From positions 1-63,549 of the forward strand of contig CACDVM010000006.1 of assembly GCA_902556265.1 (NCBI GenBank): a stretch of DNA of 63,549 bases, given 5' to 3'. The position numbers and the translations under genes are program-made. The notes under the pieces were generated by a model that saw only the letters and a program-made list of their open reading frames with translations, did not search any database and was not told the origin of the DNA. This DNA is from an uncultured Pelagibacteraceae bacterium. GTDB taxonomy: Bacteria > Pseudomonadota > Alphaproteobacteria > Pelagibacterales > Pelagibacteraceae. The number at the start of each line of letters is the position of its first letter. The first letter of the stretch is position 1. Positions 36,509-45,771 of this stretch are shown in pieces.

Positions 36509-38855
36509 GATATCAAAAATGAACAAAATTATTAAAAATATATTCGTTGTTACTAGTGGACTTTTGTTATTAATATCAATTTTGGTTTTAGTCATATTGT
36601 GGAGTTTTTCTAATAATATACCAGATTATAAATTCTTGAAAAATTATAAACCGCCGGTTAGCAGTAAAGTATATTCCGGTAAAGGGGATTTAGTTGCAGA
36701 TTTTTCAACGGAAAAGAGAATATTTATTCCCTATAATTCAATACCTAAAAATGTAATAAATTCATTTTTATCTGCAGAAGACAAAAACTTTTTTTCACAC
36801 CCAGGGGTTGATGCAAAAGGGGTAGTTAGAGCATTTATAAATAATATTCAAAATATTTTGTCATCAAAAAGACTAGAGGGTGCTTCAACTATCACTCAAC
36901 AAGTGGCTAAAAATTTCCTTTTAACAAATGAAGTAAGTTTAAATAGGAAAATTAAGGAAGCAATTTTGGCTTTAAGAATTGAGAGGGCTTTATCAAAAGA
37001 AAGAATTCTTGAATTGTACTTAAATCAAATTTATCTAGGTAGTGGTGCATATGGAGTTGCTGCTGCCAGTTCTGTATATTTTGATAAGTCCATAAAAGAT
37101 CTTGATTACGCAGAGGCTTCACTATTGGCTGCATTACCAAAGGCTCCAAGTAAATATAATCCTTATCGAAACATAGAGTTAGCAAAGTTCAGAAGAGATT
37201 TGGTATTAAAAAATTTATTAGATAATGATTATATTTCGAATAAAAAATACCAAGATATAAAAAAAAAAAATATTCAATTAAAAAAAACAAAAAAAATTTT
37301 TTTAGAAGATGCTCAATACTATATTGAGGATGTAAGAAAAAACATAATTGACAAACTTACCTATGAAAAAGTGTATCAACAAGGCTTTAATATAAACACA
37401 CCCATTGATTTAGAACTTCAAAAATTTGCAACAAAATCGTTAAGAGAGGGTTTAATTTCTTATGACCAAAGAAAGGGGTGGCGAGGTGTTTTAAAAAATA
37501 TAAAATATAAAGATGATTGGAATAAAAACTTAGAAAAATATGAGTTAGAAAAGTCTATTGGTTGGGAAATTGCTATAGTCAAAAAAATTAAAAAGTTTTC
37601 AACAATTATTGAAACTCAAGATAAAAAAGAAGGTTTAATTGAATACAAAGATATTTCGTGGACAAAAAAAGAATTTGAAGAACTATTTGATAATGGTGAT
37701 TTAATTTATGTAAAAAAAAATAAAGATAATAAATTTAGCTTAAAACAGCTTCCAAAAATTAATGGTGGAATAGTTATAATGGATCCTTACACAGGAAGAG
37801 TTTTAGCTTTAAGTGGAGGTTTTAGTTTCAAAAACAGTGAATTTAATAGAGCCACACAAGCCTCTAGACAACCTGGTTCAGCGTTTAAACCATTCGTATA
37901 TGCACTTGCTTTAGAAAATAATTATACCCCAACATCTTTAGTTTTAGATGCCCCACTAGTTCTAGATCAGGGTTCTGATTTAAAGTTATGGAAGCCACAG
38001 AATTATGGAAAAAAATTTTATGGACTGTCAACTTTAAGAACTGGCTTAGAAAAATCTAGAAATCTTATGACAATAAGAATAGCTCAAGACCTGGGAATAG
38101 ATAAGTTAGTGAGCTTATCCGAAGATTTAGGTATTTATGAGAATCCAAAAGAATTATTATCAATCTCTCTCGGATCTGCTGAGACAACTTTATTAAAATT
38201 AACCTCCGCTTACTCATCTTTTATAAATGGTGGTAAATTAGTTAAACCAATTCTAATCGATAGAATTCAAGATAGTGAAGGAAATACTATTCTAAATAAT
38301 GAAAAAAGAATGTGTGTTAATTGTAAACAGATTTCATATACTAGTAATGATTATCCTGTAATTGAATACAATTATAAACAAATATTTTCACCCCAGACTG
38401 CATTCCAAATGACTTCATTACTTGAAGGCGTTGTTCAAAGAGGCACAGGAAAAAAATTGAAAAAATTAAAACTAAACTTAGCTGGAAAGACAGGTACAAC
38501 AAATGAAAATACCGATACTTGGTTTATTGGATTTACATCGAATTTAGTAATTGGGGTTTATGTAGGTATGGATACACCACAGCCATTAGGTAAATATGAA
38601 ACTGGTTCGAAAACAGCTTTACCAATTTTTGAAAATTTTGTTAAAAAAGCAATTAGAAAAAATGATGCTAGACCTTTTAAAGTTTCTGACTCAATAACCA
38701 TGATGATTATAGATCCTTTGACTGGTGAAAAAGCAAAATTTTCATCTAAAAACACAATTATGGAAGCATTTAAAAGTAAAAATGTTATTGATGGAAAAGT
38801 ATTATATTCAAATAACAATAGATTAGATTCAAATAATATATTAAAGTTTTACTAA
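36507..38855 (+). CDS. mrcA: Penicillin-binding protein 1A (class A)
   Basis: A bifunctional peptidoglycan synthase of the inner membrane. The 782-residue protein has one N-terminal transmembrane helix (about 12-34). The GT51 glycosyltransferase domain has Glu91 in SAEDKNFF and GASTITQQVAKNF. An OB-like insert of about 120 residues follows, then a transpeptidase domain with nucleophile Ser458 in PGSAFKP and KTGTT at Lys661. It starts at ATG 36507 or, if the TATAAT just upstream is the promoter, at ATG 36519. Its stop overlaps the prfB start (TAATG). Confidence 0.94.
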   Translation: MISKMNKIIKNIFVVTSGLLLLISILVLVILWSFSNNIPDYKFLKNYKPPVSSKVYSGKGDLVADFSTEKRIFIPYNSIPKNVINSFLSAEDKNFFSHPGVDAKGVVRAFINNIQNILSSKRLEGASTITQQVAKNFLLTNEVSLNRKIKEAILALRIERALSKERILELYLNQIYLGSGAYGVAAASSVYFDKSIKDLDYAEASLLAALPKAPSKYNPYRNIELAKFRRDLVLKNLLDNDYISNKKYQDIKKKNIQLKKTKKIFLEDAQYYIEDVRKNIIDKLTYEKVYQQGFNINTPIDLELQKFATKSLREGLISYDQRKGWRGVLKNIKYKDDWNKNLEKYELEKSIGWEIAIVKKIKKFSTIIETQDKKEGLIEYKDISWTKKEFEELFDNGDLIYVKKNKDNKFSLKQLPKINGGIVIMDPYTGRVLALSGGFSFKNSEFNRATQASRQPGSAFKPFVYALALENNYTPTSLVLDAPLVLDQGSDLKLWKPQNYGKKFYGLSTLRTGLEKSRNLMTIRIAQDLGIDKLVSLSEDLGIYENPKELLSISLGSAETTLLKLTSAYSSFINGGKLVKPILIDRIQDSEGNTILNNEKRMCVNCKQISYTSNDYPVIEYNYKQIFSPQTAFQMTSLLEGVVQRGTGKKLKKLKLNLAGKTGTTNENTDTWFIGFTSNLVIGVYVGMDTPQPLGKYETGSKTALPIFENFVKKAIRKNDARPFKVSDSITMMIIDPLTGEKAKFSSKNTIMEAFKSKNVIDGKVLYSNNNRLDSNNILKFY

Positions 38856-39950
38856 TGGATGATAAATATTTAAATTTAAAAAAAGATATTGAAAAAATTA
38901 ATTTAAGAATCAAGGAGTATCTTTGAAAAAAATAATATTTTTTTAAGGTTAGAAAATCACAATAAAGAAATGCTCAAAGCCAATTTTTGGCAAGATAAGA
39001 TAAATTCTAAAATTATTATTAAGGAAAAAAAATTGTTTGAGGACTTAATTAATTCATTCAATGAGTCTACAAATAAATTAAATGATTTAAATGAATTAAA
39101 TCAACTTGCAATTGAAGAAGAAAATTTGGGTGTTCAAAATGAAATCTTAGAAAATATAAAAAGTTTAAAAGAAAATGTTAAAAATAATGAAATTAAATGT
39201 TTTTTATCTAATGATACAGATTCATTGGACTGTTATATAGAAATTCATGCAGGTGCTGGTGGTACAGAAAGTCAAGATTGGGCCGATATGCTTAGAAGAA
39301 TGTACTTAAAATGGTCTGACAATAAAAAATATAAATCAAATTTGATTAGCGAACATAAAGGTGAAGAGGCAGGAATAAAATCTTCAACAATTAAAATAGA
39401 GGGAGATTATGTATTTGGATGGTTAAAAAAAGAATCTGGTATTCATCGTTTGGTAAGGATTTCTCCATTTGACTCTGGTGCCAGAAGACACACAAGTTTT
39501 GCAAGTATTTGGGTATATCCAGTTGTAGATGAGAATATAAATATTGAAATACTTGATAAAGATTTAAGAATAGATACATACAGATCAAGTGGTGCAGGCG
39601 GTCAACATGTAAATACCACCGATAGCGCCGTAAGAATAACGCATTTACCATCTAAAATTGTTGTACAATGTCAAAATGAAAGATCTCAACATAAAAATAA
39701 AGAAACATGTATGAATATGTTGAAGGCACGACTTTATGATTTTGAAATAAAAAAAAAAGAGAGGGAAACTCAAAATAAAGAGTCTTCAAAATTAGACATA
39801 GGGTGGGGACATCAAATAAGATCCTACATTTTGCAACCTTATAGATTAGTTAAGGATAATAGAACAAATTTTGAAAGCTCAAACCCAGATAAGATATTAG
39901 ATGGTGAAATTGATGATTTTTTAGAACAATCACTGTACCAAATTAAATGA
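38855..39950 (+). CDS. prfB: Peptide chain release factor 2, with programmed +1 frameshift
   Basis: RF2 ends translation at UGA and UAA. It is encoded in two frames. The first has 23 codons from ATG 38855 to an in-frame TGA at 38924-38926; the second runs from 38925 to 39950. The junction is AAGGAG-TAT-CTT-TGA (38912-38926), the classic arrangement in which a Shine-Dalgarno-like element 3 nt before CTT and the slow TGA cause a +1 shift. The joined protein is about 364 residues, close to E. coli RF2, with GGQ at 248-250 (E. coli 250-252) and SPF for UGA/UAA recognition. RF2 thus controls its own synthesis. The internal ATG 38970 is not needed as a start. Confidence 0.95.
38912..38926 (+). promoter_or_regulatory. 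prfB programmed frameshift site
   Basis: The elements are AAGGAG (38912-38917), TAT, CTT (slip codon) and TGA (38924-38926), followed by A. E. coli has AGGGGG-TAT-CTT-TGA-C, so spacing and slip codon are identical; only the Shine-Dalgarno strength and the base after TGA differ. The frame before and after encodes RF2 sequence with no other break. Confidence 0.93.
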
Positions 39951-42133
39951 AATTAATTTTAAAATTATTTTTAACTGTATTGTTGTTCACTTTTCTTTTT
40001 TTAACTTATTTAACATTAATTGGTGTTGAAACAGATAAGTTTAATAATCAAATTAAAGATAGAATAATTACTATAAATCCAGATTTAGATATAGATTTAA
40101 AAAAAATAAAAGTAATATTAGATCCACTGCAGCTTAGATTAAATATAAAAACTATCAGTCCAAGGTTTAAAAATAAAAATGAGATTATTGAAATTGAAAA
40201 TATAAAGGCTCAAATTTCTCTAAAATCTTTAATTGATAGTAAATTTTCTATCGAAAATTTAGAAATTTCTACAAAATCTTTAGAGATTAAAAAATTAATT
40301 TCATTTGTAAGGTCGTTAAAAAATACACCACAGCTATTTATTTTGGAAAAAATTATACATAAAGGATATTTAATTGCAGACATAAAACTTGAGTTTGATT
40401 CCCAAGGAAAAATTAAAGATAATTTTACAATTGATGGTTTTGTTAAAGATATTAAATTTAGTTTATTAAATAAATATAATTTTGATGGATTGAACTTTAA
40501 TTTTAAACTCAAAAAAGATAATTTATTTTTAACAAATACATCGTTAAATTTTAATAATTTAATTATATCTTCTGAAGAAATATTAGTTAAAAATAAAAAA
40601 GATAATTTTTATATAAGTGGAAAAATCGATAATAAAAAATTAAACTTTGATAAAAAACATATAGAATTATTAATTGAACCTTTTATTCCAGACTTCAAGA
40701 TAGAAAAACTCATTTTTACATCAAAAAATGACTTTTCTTTGATAATAAATAAAAAATTTCAGTTGAAAGATTTTCAAATAAATTCAAAAATTTTTATTAA
40801 CAAATTAGTAGTAAATAATAGTTTAATTTTAAAAAATTTTTTTCCACAAATTAAAAAGAATATCTCTTTTTTAAATAATGAAATAAATTTAGACTATGTT
40901 AAAAATAATCTTTTAATAAGTGGAAGTGGTGACCTATTATTTCAAAAAGAAAAAGACTATTTAAGTTTCAAAATTGGTAAAAAAAATAATATTTTTGATT
41001 TTGAAACCATATTAAAAATTAAGAATAATCCTTTGAAAATTAATTTAATAAATTATGAAAAAAAACAAAAAAATGAAACAATCTTAGAATTAAGGGGTAT
41101 CAAAGAAGAGAATAAACAAATTTTAATCAATTTATTCTCGTTAAAAGAAAAAAAAAATAAGATTAAAGTCGAGAAATTATTAATTGATAAAAAGTCAAAA
41201 ATAATTGATGTAAATAATGTTCAATTTGATTTTATTGATAAAGAAGAAAAGATAAACTTAATCAGTTTAAAAAAAAAAAATGAAGAATATTTCTTATCTG
41301 GAACAGCATTTAATGCAAATAATTTAATTGAAGAATTGCTGAATGATGACGATACAAATCCTTCAAATTTAGAGATAAACGGTAAGATTAACGTTAATAT
41401 TGATAAAATTTTTTTAGATAACGATCATTATCTAAAAAAATTTAATGGATTTTTTTCCTTTAAAGATCAAAAAATTTACGCAGCTTCTTTAGTTGGTAAT
41501 TTTTCAAATAATAAAAAGCTTACATTTACAATTAGTTCAAATAATAATAATAAAGTAATTACTTTGTTCAGTGATAAAGCCAAACCTATTATTAGACGTT
41601 ATAAATTTATAAAAGGATTTGATGAAGGTTTGCTTGACTTTAATAGCTCAAAAAAATCTAATAAATCCTTTTCAACATTAAAAATATATAATTTTAAATT
41701 AAAAGAATTACCGGTTTTAACTAAAATTTTAACATTAGCATCTCTTCAAGGGATTGCCGACATTTTATCAGGAGAGGGAATCCGCTTTGATGAATTTGAG
41801 ATGAGTTTTAAAAGAGAAAAAAATCTTATTTCTATAGACGAAATTTACGCTATTGGGCCCGCTATATCTATTTTAATGGATGGTTATGTAGAAAAAAATA
41901 AACTTGTTAGTTTACGTGGAACTTTGGTACCGGCCACAACTATTAATAAAGCAATAGGATCTATACCAATACTAGGAAAAATTCTCGTAGGTTCAAAGAC
42001 TGGAGAAGGTGTTTTTGGAGTAAGTTTTAAAATTAAAGGACCACCTAAAAATTTAGAAACAACGGTAAACCCTATTAAAACTTTGACACCAAGATTCATT
42101 ACTAGAACTTTGGAAAAAATTAAAAAAAATTAA
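39947..42133 (+). CDS. AsmA-like (YhdP/TamB group) envelope protein
   Basis: A 728-residue protein anchored by one N-terminal transmembrane helix (about 5-25), with a very long periplasmic part of repeated short beta strands. The conserved C-terminal AsmA-like region (about 575-725) has TLASLQGIADILSGEG, GPAISILMDGYV and GTLVPATTIN. Proteins of this group are thought to form a groove that moves phospholipids between the membranes. It is coupled to prfB by an ATGA overlap, and its stop overlaps tyrS by 4 nt, convergent. Confidence 0.82.
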   Translation: MKLILKLFLTVLLFTFLFLTYLTLIGVETDKFNNQIKDRIITINPDLDIDLKKIKVILDPLQLRLNIKTISPRFKNKNEIIEIENIKAQISLKSLIDSKFSIENLEISTKSLEIKKLISFVRSLKNTPQLFILEKIIHKGYLIADIKLEFDSQGKIKDNFTIDGFVKDIKFSLLNKYNFDGLNFNFKLKKDNLFLTNTSLNFNNLIISSEEILVKNKKDNFYISGKIDNKKLNFDKKHIELLIEPFIPDFKIEKLIFTSKNDFSLIINKKFQLKDFQINSKIFINKLVVNNSLILKNFFPQIKKNISFLNNEINLDYVKNNLLISGSGDLLFQKEKDYLSFKIGKKNNIFDFETILKIKNNPLKINLINYEKKQKNETILELRGIKEENKQILINLFSLKEKKNKIKVEKLLIDKKSKIIDVNNVQFDFIDKEEKINLISLKKKNEEYFLSGTAFNANNLIEELLNDDDTNPSNLEINGKINVNIDKIFLDNDHYLKKFNGFFSFKDQKIYAASLVGNFSNNKKLTFTISSNNNNKVITLFSDKAKPIIRRYKFIKGFDEGLLDFNSSKKSNKSFSTLKIYNFKLKELPVLTKILTLASLQGIADILSGEGIRFDEFEMSFKREKNLISIDEIYAIGPAISILMDGYVEKNKLVSLRGTLVPATTINKAIGSIPILGKILVGSKTGEGVFGVSFKIKGPPKNLETTVNPIKTLTPRFITRTLEKIKKN

Positions 42134-43359
42134 TTTAACTCAATTTTTAAATGCCTTTTTTTTCCGATAGATAGTTTTAAGTGATTTTTATTTAATAACT
42201 GCTTATTAATTATAAATTTTTCATCAGTTATTGTTTGATCATTTATTTTAATAGCATTTCCCTTAATTAGTCTTCTAACTTCACTTTTTGAATTTTCTAA
42301 TTTTGATAAAATAACAAGTTCAATTATATTTATTTTTCCATCAGAATCTTTAAGCTTAATTTTTAGTGAAGGTAAATTAGAACTAAGCAAGTTACCTGAA
42401 AAAGCTTCTTTAGCAGCTTGTTCAGAATTTTTAGCATTTTTTTCTCCATGAAGCATAGAGGTAGTTTTATTAGCTAATAATATTTTGAGTTTATTGATAT
42501 TTTGTTCTTTTATCTTTTCAATCTCATCAACGTCCAAATCAGTAAAAATTTTTAAAAATTTTATAACATCTCTATCATCTGTATTTCTCCAAAATTGCCA
42601 GTAATCATAAGAAGATAAATTTTTTTTATCTAACCAAATTGCTCCATCCTCAGTTTTTCCCATTTTTGCTCCCGAAGCCAATGTAATTAAAGGAGTTGTT
42701 AAACCAAACACCTGTTTATTGGAAAATCTTTTTATAAGCTCAACACCGTTAACAATATTTCCCCATTGATCAGAACCTCCAATTTGAAGCACACAACTTT
42801 TTTTTTTATTTAATTCAAGGAAGTCATAGGCCTGAAGTATCATATAATTAAATTCCATATAACTTAATGATTGTTCTCTTTCCAATCTAGTTTTTACACT
42901 ATCAAAACTTAACATTTTGTTTATTGTAAAATGTTTTCCAACATCCCTTAAAAAAGAAATATAATTTAAGCCTTTGAGCCAAGAATAGTTATTTACAAAA
43001 ATTGGCTTAACTTTTGCATTTTTTGTATTTAAAAAATTTTTTAATATTTTTTCTATATTTTTGATGTTTTTATCTATTTCTTTTTCATTTAATATTTTTC
43101 TTGTTTTATCTTTGCCTGATGGGTCACCAATCCTAGTTGTACCACCTCCCAATAACACGATTGGTCTATGCCCATGCTTTTGAAGGAGCCTTAGACACAT
43201 TATTTGAAGTAAACTACCGACATGAAGACTTTCTGCTGTGCAATCAAAACCTATATATGCATTTATTTTTTTCTTATCTAATAATGTCGATAAATCATTT
43301 TCACTTGTGCATTGATAGAAAAAACCTCTATCTTTAAATTCTTTTAAAAATTTATTCAT
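42130..43359 (-). CDS. tyrS: Tyrosyl-tRNA synthetase
   Basis: A class I synthetase charging tRNA-Tyr. It has the HIGH motif as HVGSL (46-50), the tyrosine-binding pocket QAYDFLEL and GGSDQWGNI, the KMSKS motif as KMGKTEDG, and a C-terminal S4-like RNA-binding domain (VRRLIKGNAIKIND). I chose ATG 43359 (409 residues); a TTG six codons upstream is open. It is divergent from anmK across 47 bp. Confidence 0.95.
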   Translation of the reverse strand: MNKFLKEFKDRGFFYQCTSENDLSTLLDKKKINAYIGFDCTAESLHVGSLLQIMCLRLLQKHGHRPIVLLGGGTTRIGDPSGKDKTRKILNEKEIDKNIKNIEKILKNFLNTKNAKVKPIFVNNYSWLKGLNYISFLRDVGKHFTINKMLSFDSVKTRLEREQSLSYMEFNYMILQAYDFLELNKKKSCVLQIGGSDQWGNIVNGVELIKRFSNKQVFGLTTPLITLASGAKMGKTEDGAIWLDKKNLSSYDYWQFWRNTDDRDVIKFLKIFTDLDVDEIEKIKEQNINKLKILLANKTTSMLHGEKNAKNSEQAAKEAFSGNLLSSNLPSLKIKLKDSDGKINIIELVILSKLENSKSEVRRLIKGNAIKINDQTITDEKFIINKQLLNKNHLKLSIGKKRHLKIELN

Positions 43360-43406
43360 AAGTCTATAGTTCCACAATATACATTATTTAATAAAAAAAA
43401 ATAAGA

Positions 43407-44552
43407 ATGGGTAAAATATTCACAGCTATGGGCATCATGAGTGGCACCTCATTAGATGGAGTTGATGTATCTATTATTGAATCAGATGGTAAAAGAGAAT
43501 TTTTATCAGTATTAGATAGATACTTTGAATATGACAAAGAATTAATTCAACAAATATTGAATATTAGAGAAAAAATCATAAATCCAGAGAAATTAAATAC
43601 ATTTTCAGATGAAATCAAAGATTTAGATAGGAAGATAACCTTGTTTCAAGCTGATGCTGCAAAAGAAACTCTTGAAATATCAAAATCCTCGGTGGATTTA
43701 ATAGGTTTTCACGGACAAACAATATTTCACGATCCAAAAAAAAAAATTACCAAACAACTAGGAGATGGAAAACTATTATCTCAAATAATAAAAAAAAAAG
43801 TTGTCTATAATTTTAGACAAAATGATTTAAAAAATGGGGGACAAGGCGCCCCTCTCGCACCAATTTTTCACAATGTCTTAGCTAATCAAATAAATAAAAA
43901 ATTTAATTTAGGATTTCCTTTAGATATTTTAAATATTGGAGGTATTTCAAATATTACTTCTACAGTCGATTGGAAAAAATTAGGTCATACTAATGAAATC
44001 TATGCTTTTGATATAGGGCCAGGAAATTGTCTAATAGATGAGTGGATAAGAAAAAATTCAAAAAAAAAATATGACAAGGAAGGTTTAATAGCAAGATCTG
44101 GCATAACGGATCAATTAATTTTAAATCAAGCTTTAGAAAATTTTACTGAAAATTCCAACTATAATAAATCTTTAGATGTTAAGGATTTTGATATTTTTTT
44201 TGCAAAGGGCCTTTCTTTAGAAAATGGCGCCGCGACGATCACCCAGTTCACTGCAACTCTTATTGCAAATGGAATACACAATGTTCATAAAATGAGTAAG
44301 CCATTGATAAATAAATGTTTAGTGTGTGGAGGAGGACGAAAAAATAAATTTCTTTTGGAAAATATAAAAAATAATTTTCAAGAAATAAATATTGTGCCAA
44401 TTGACCAGTACGAAATCGATGGAGATTTCGTCGAATCTCAAGCGTTTGCTTATTTGGCTATACGATCTTTTTTAGAATTACCAATTTCTTATCCCACAAC
44501 AACCGGATGCAAAAATCCTACTACTGGAGGAACAGTAATCAAAAATTTTTAG
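43407..44552 (+). CDS. anmK: Anhydro-N-acetylmuramic acid kinase
   Basis: It converts anhydroMurNAc from cell-wall turnover to MurNAc-6-phosphate for recycling. The 381-residue protein has the ATP loop GIMSGTSLDGVDVSI (about 9-23), GFHGQTIFHDP, FDIGPGNCLIDEW and VCGGGRKN, all typical. In alphaproteobacteria it is often divergent from tyrS, as here. Its TAG stop abuts the TAA stop of the convergent hydrolase with no gap. Confidence 0.94.
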   Translation: MGKIFTAMGIMSGTSLDGVDVSIIESDGKREFLSVLDRYFEYDKELIQQILNIREKIINPEKLNTFSDEIKDLDRKITLFQADAAKETLEISKSSVDLIGFHGQTIFHDPKKKITKQLGDGKLLSQIIKKKVVYNFRQNDLKNGGQGAPLAPIFHNVLANQINKKFNLGFPLDILNIGGISNITSTVDWKKLGHTNEIYAFDIGPGNCLIDEWIRKNSKKKYDKEGLIARSGITDQLILNQALENFTENSNYNKSLDVKDFDIFFAKGLSLENGAATITQFTATLIANGIHNVHKMSKPLINKCLVCGGGRKNKFLLENIKNNFQEINIVPIDQYEIDGDFVESQAFAYLAIRSFLELPISYPTTTGCKNPTTGGTVIKNF

Positions 44553-45209
44553 TTAGTATAGAGCTGTCTCTTTTTTAATATATTTGTCTAAGATTTTATT
44601 AAGATTAATTTCGTTATTAGAAAAAAAATGATTTGCATCATTGAGAGATTGAAATTCTACTTTTATTCCTTTTTGAGCACTTAATCTTTTATCAAGATCG
44701 ATTATATGTTCTTTTGGAACAAGTTCATCTTTTTTTCCAAAAACAACTAATCCCGATGTAGGACAAGGAGATAAAAATGAAAAATCATAAACATTTGGTT
44801 GAGGTGAAATCGCGATAAATCTATTTATCTCAGGTCTTCTCATTAATAATTGCATTGCAATTAAAGATCCAAATGAAAACCCAGAAACCCAACATTGTGA
44901 GTTATCGAAATTTTCTCTCTCCAGCCAATCTAAAGCTGCTGCTGCATCAGCGAGCTCGCCTTGACCATTGTCAAATTCACCATCACTTTTACCAACACCT
45001 CTGAAATTAACTCTACAAACAGAAAAATTATTTTCCATAAATGAGTTAAAAGTTTCTACTACAATTTTATTGTTCATGGTTCCTCCATATTGAGGATGAG
45101 GCTGTAAAACTAATGCAACTGGAGAAGTACTTTTTTTGCTTTTAAAATATTTTGCTTCTAATCGTCCAGCTGGACCTGGAATAAATATTTCTGAAATTTT
45201 GTTATCCAT
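44553..45209 (-). CDS. Alpha/beta hydrolase (COG2945-like)
   Basis: A 218-residue serine hydrolase with the early signature LQPHPQYGGTMNNKIV (about 35-50), RVNFRGVGKSDG, the nucleophile elbow GFSFGS and a late DANHFF bearing the catalytic histidine. This family is widespread and poorly defined; the substrate is unknown. The frame FIPGPAGRLEAKY at the N-terminus is characteristic of the alphaproteobacterial members. It is divergent from iscR across 134 bp. Confidence 0.85.
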   Translation of the reverse strand: MDNKISEIFIPGPAGRLEAKYFKSKKSTSPVALVLQPHPQYGGTMNNKIVVETFNSFMENNFSVCRVNFRGVGKSDGEFDNGQGELADAAAALDWLERENFDNSQCWVSGFSFGSLIAMQLLMRRPEINRFIAISPQPNVYDFSFLSPCPTSGLVVFGKKDELVPKEHIIDLDKRLSAQKGIKVEFQSLNDANHFFSNNEINLNKILDKYIKKETALY

Positions 45210-45291
45210 AATTGTAATTGATTATTATTCTCAAAAAAAAAATAGGTTTATCATAACTGCGTGACAAAATGTTAGTTTTTTTTTGCCTAAG

Positions 45292-45316
45292 ATACTTGAC
45301 TATTTTAGTCAAGTTT
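45292..45316 (+). promoter_or_regulatory. IscR type 1 operator overlapping the iscR-suf promoter
   Basis: A perfect 8-bp inverted repeat CTTGACTA (45295-45302) and TAGTCAAG (45306-45313) with a TTT centre. Across 25 bp it matches the known type 1 IscR consensus (ATASYYGACT...AGTCRRSTAT form) at nearly all positions. The left arm contains a -35 TTGACT (45296-45301); TATATA at 45318-45323 gives a -10 at 16-bp spacing. The operator covers the -35, so cluster-loaded IscR should repress its own operon. Confidence 0.85.
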
Positions 45317-45343
45317 ATATATATCCCCTAAATATATAGGATT

Positions 45344-45769
45344 ATGAGACTTACTTCCAAAGGTAGATATGCGGTTATGGCTTTGGCTGACTTAGCAAGG
45401 TTTAACAATGTTAACCCAATTTCTCTTAGAGACATATCTTTAAGACAAGGTATTTCATTAGATTACTTAGAACAAATTTTTTCTAAATTAAGAAAAAAAG
45501 AAATAGTTCAAAGTGTGAGAGGGACTCAGGGAGGATACATTTTAAATAAAAAAGCTAAAGAAATTAAATTAACAAATATTTTTGAAGCAGTAGATGAAAA
45601 AATCAAGACAGTTCAATGCAGGAGAGAGTCGAAAAAAAGTTGTAATGGCAAATCAACGAAATGTCTTACCCACAATCTTTGGGATGAGCTTGAAAGTCAT
45701 ATAAATAACTTTTTTGAAGAAAAAAGTTTAGAAGATTTAGTAAAAAACAATTCTGAAAGAAGAATTTGA
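45344..45769 (+). CDS. iscR: Rrf2-family iron-sulfur regulator IscR
   Basis: A 141-residue winged-helix sensor that binds a [2Fe-2S] cluster. The DNA-binding domain begins [18 protein letters not shown], with the recognition region [15 protein letters not shown]. Ligand candidates are Cys92, Cys100 and Cys107 with His110 ([11 protein letters not shown]), matching the E. coli IscR Cys3-His pattern, though the first cysteine spacing is 7 rather than 5 residues. The palindrome 28 bp upstream supports IscR identity over other Rrf2 proteins. It heads the suf operon. Confidence 0.92.
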   Translation: MRLTSKGRYAVMALADLARFNNVNPISLRDISLRQGISLDYLEQIFSKLRKKEIVQSVRGTQGGYILNKKAKEIKLTNIFEAVDEKIKTVQCRRESKKSCNGKSTKCLTHNLWDELESHINNFFEEKSLEDLVKNNSERRI

Positions 45770-45771
45770 TA

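Noticed and set aside
38970-39950. prfB starting at ATG 38970
   Set aside because: The upstream frame plus the AAGGAG-TAT-CTT-TGA site restores normal RF2 length, so the shorter gene is a frameshift artefact.
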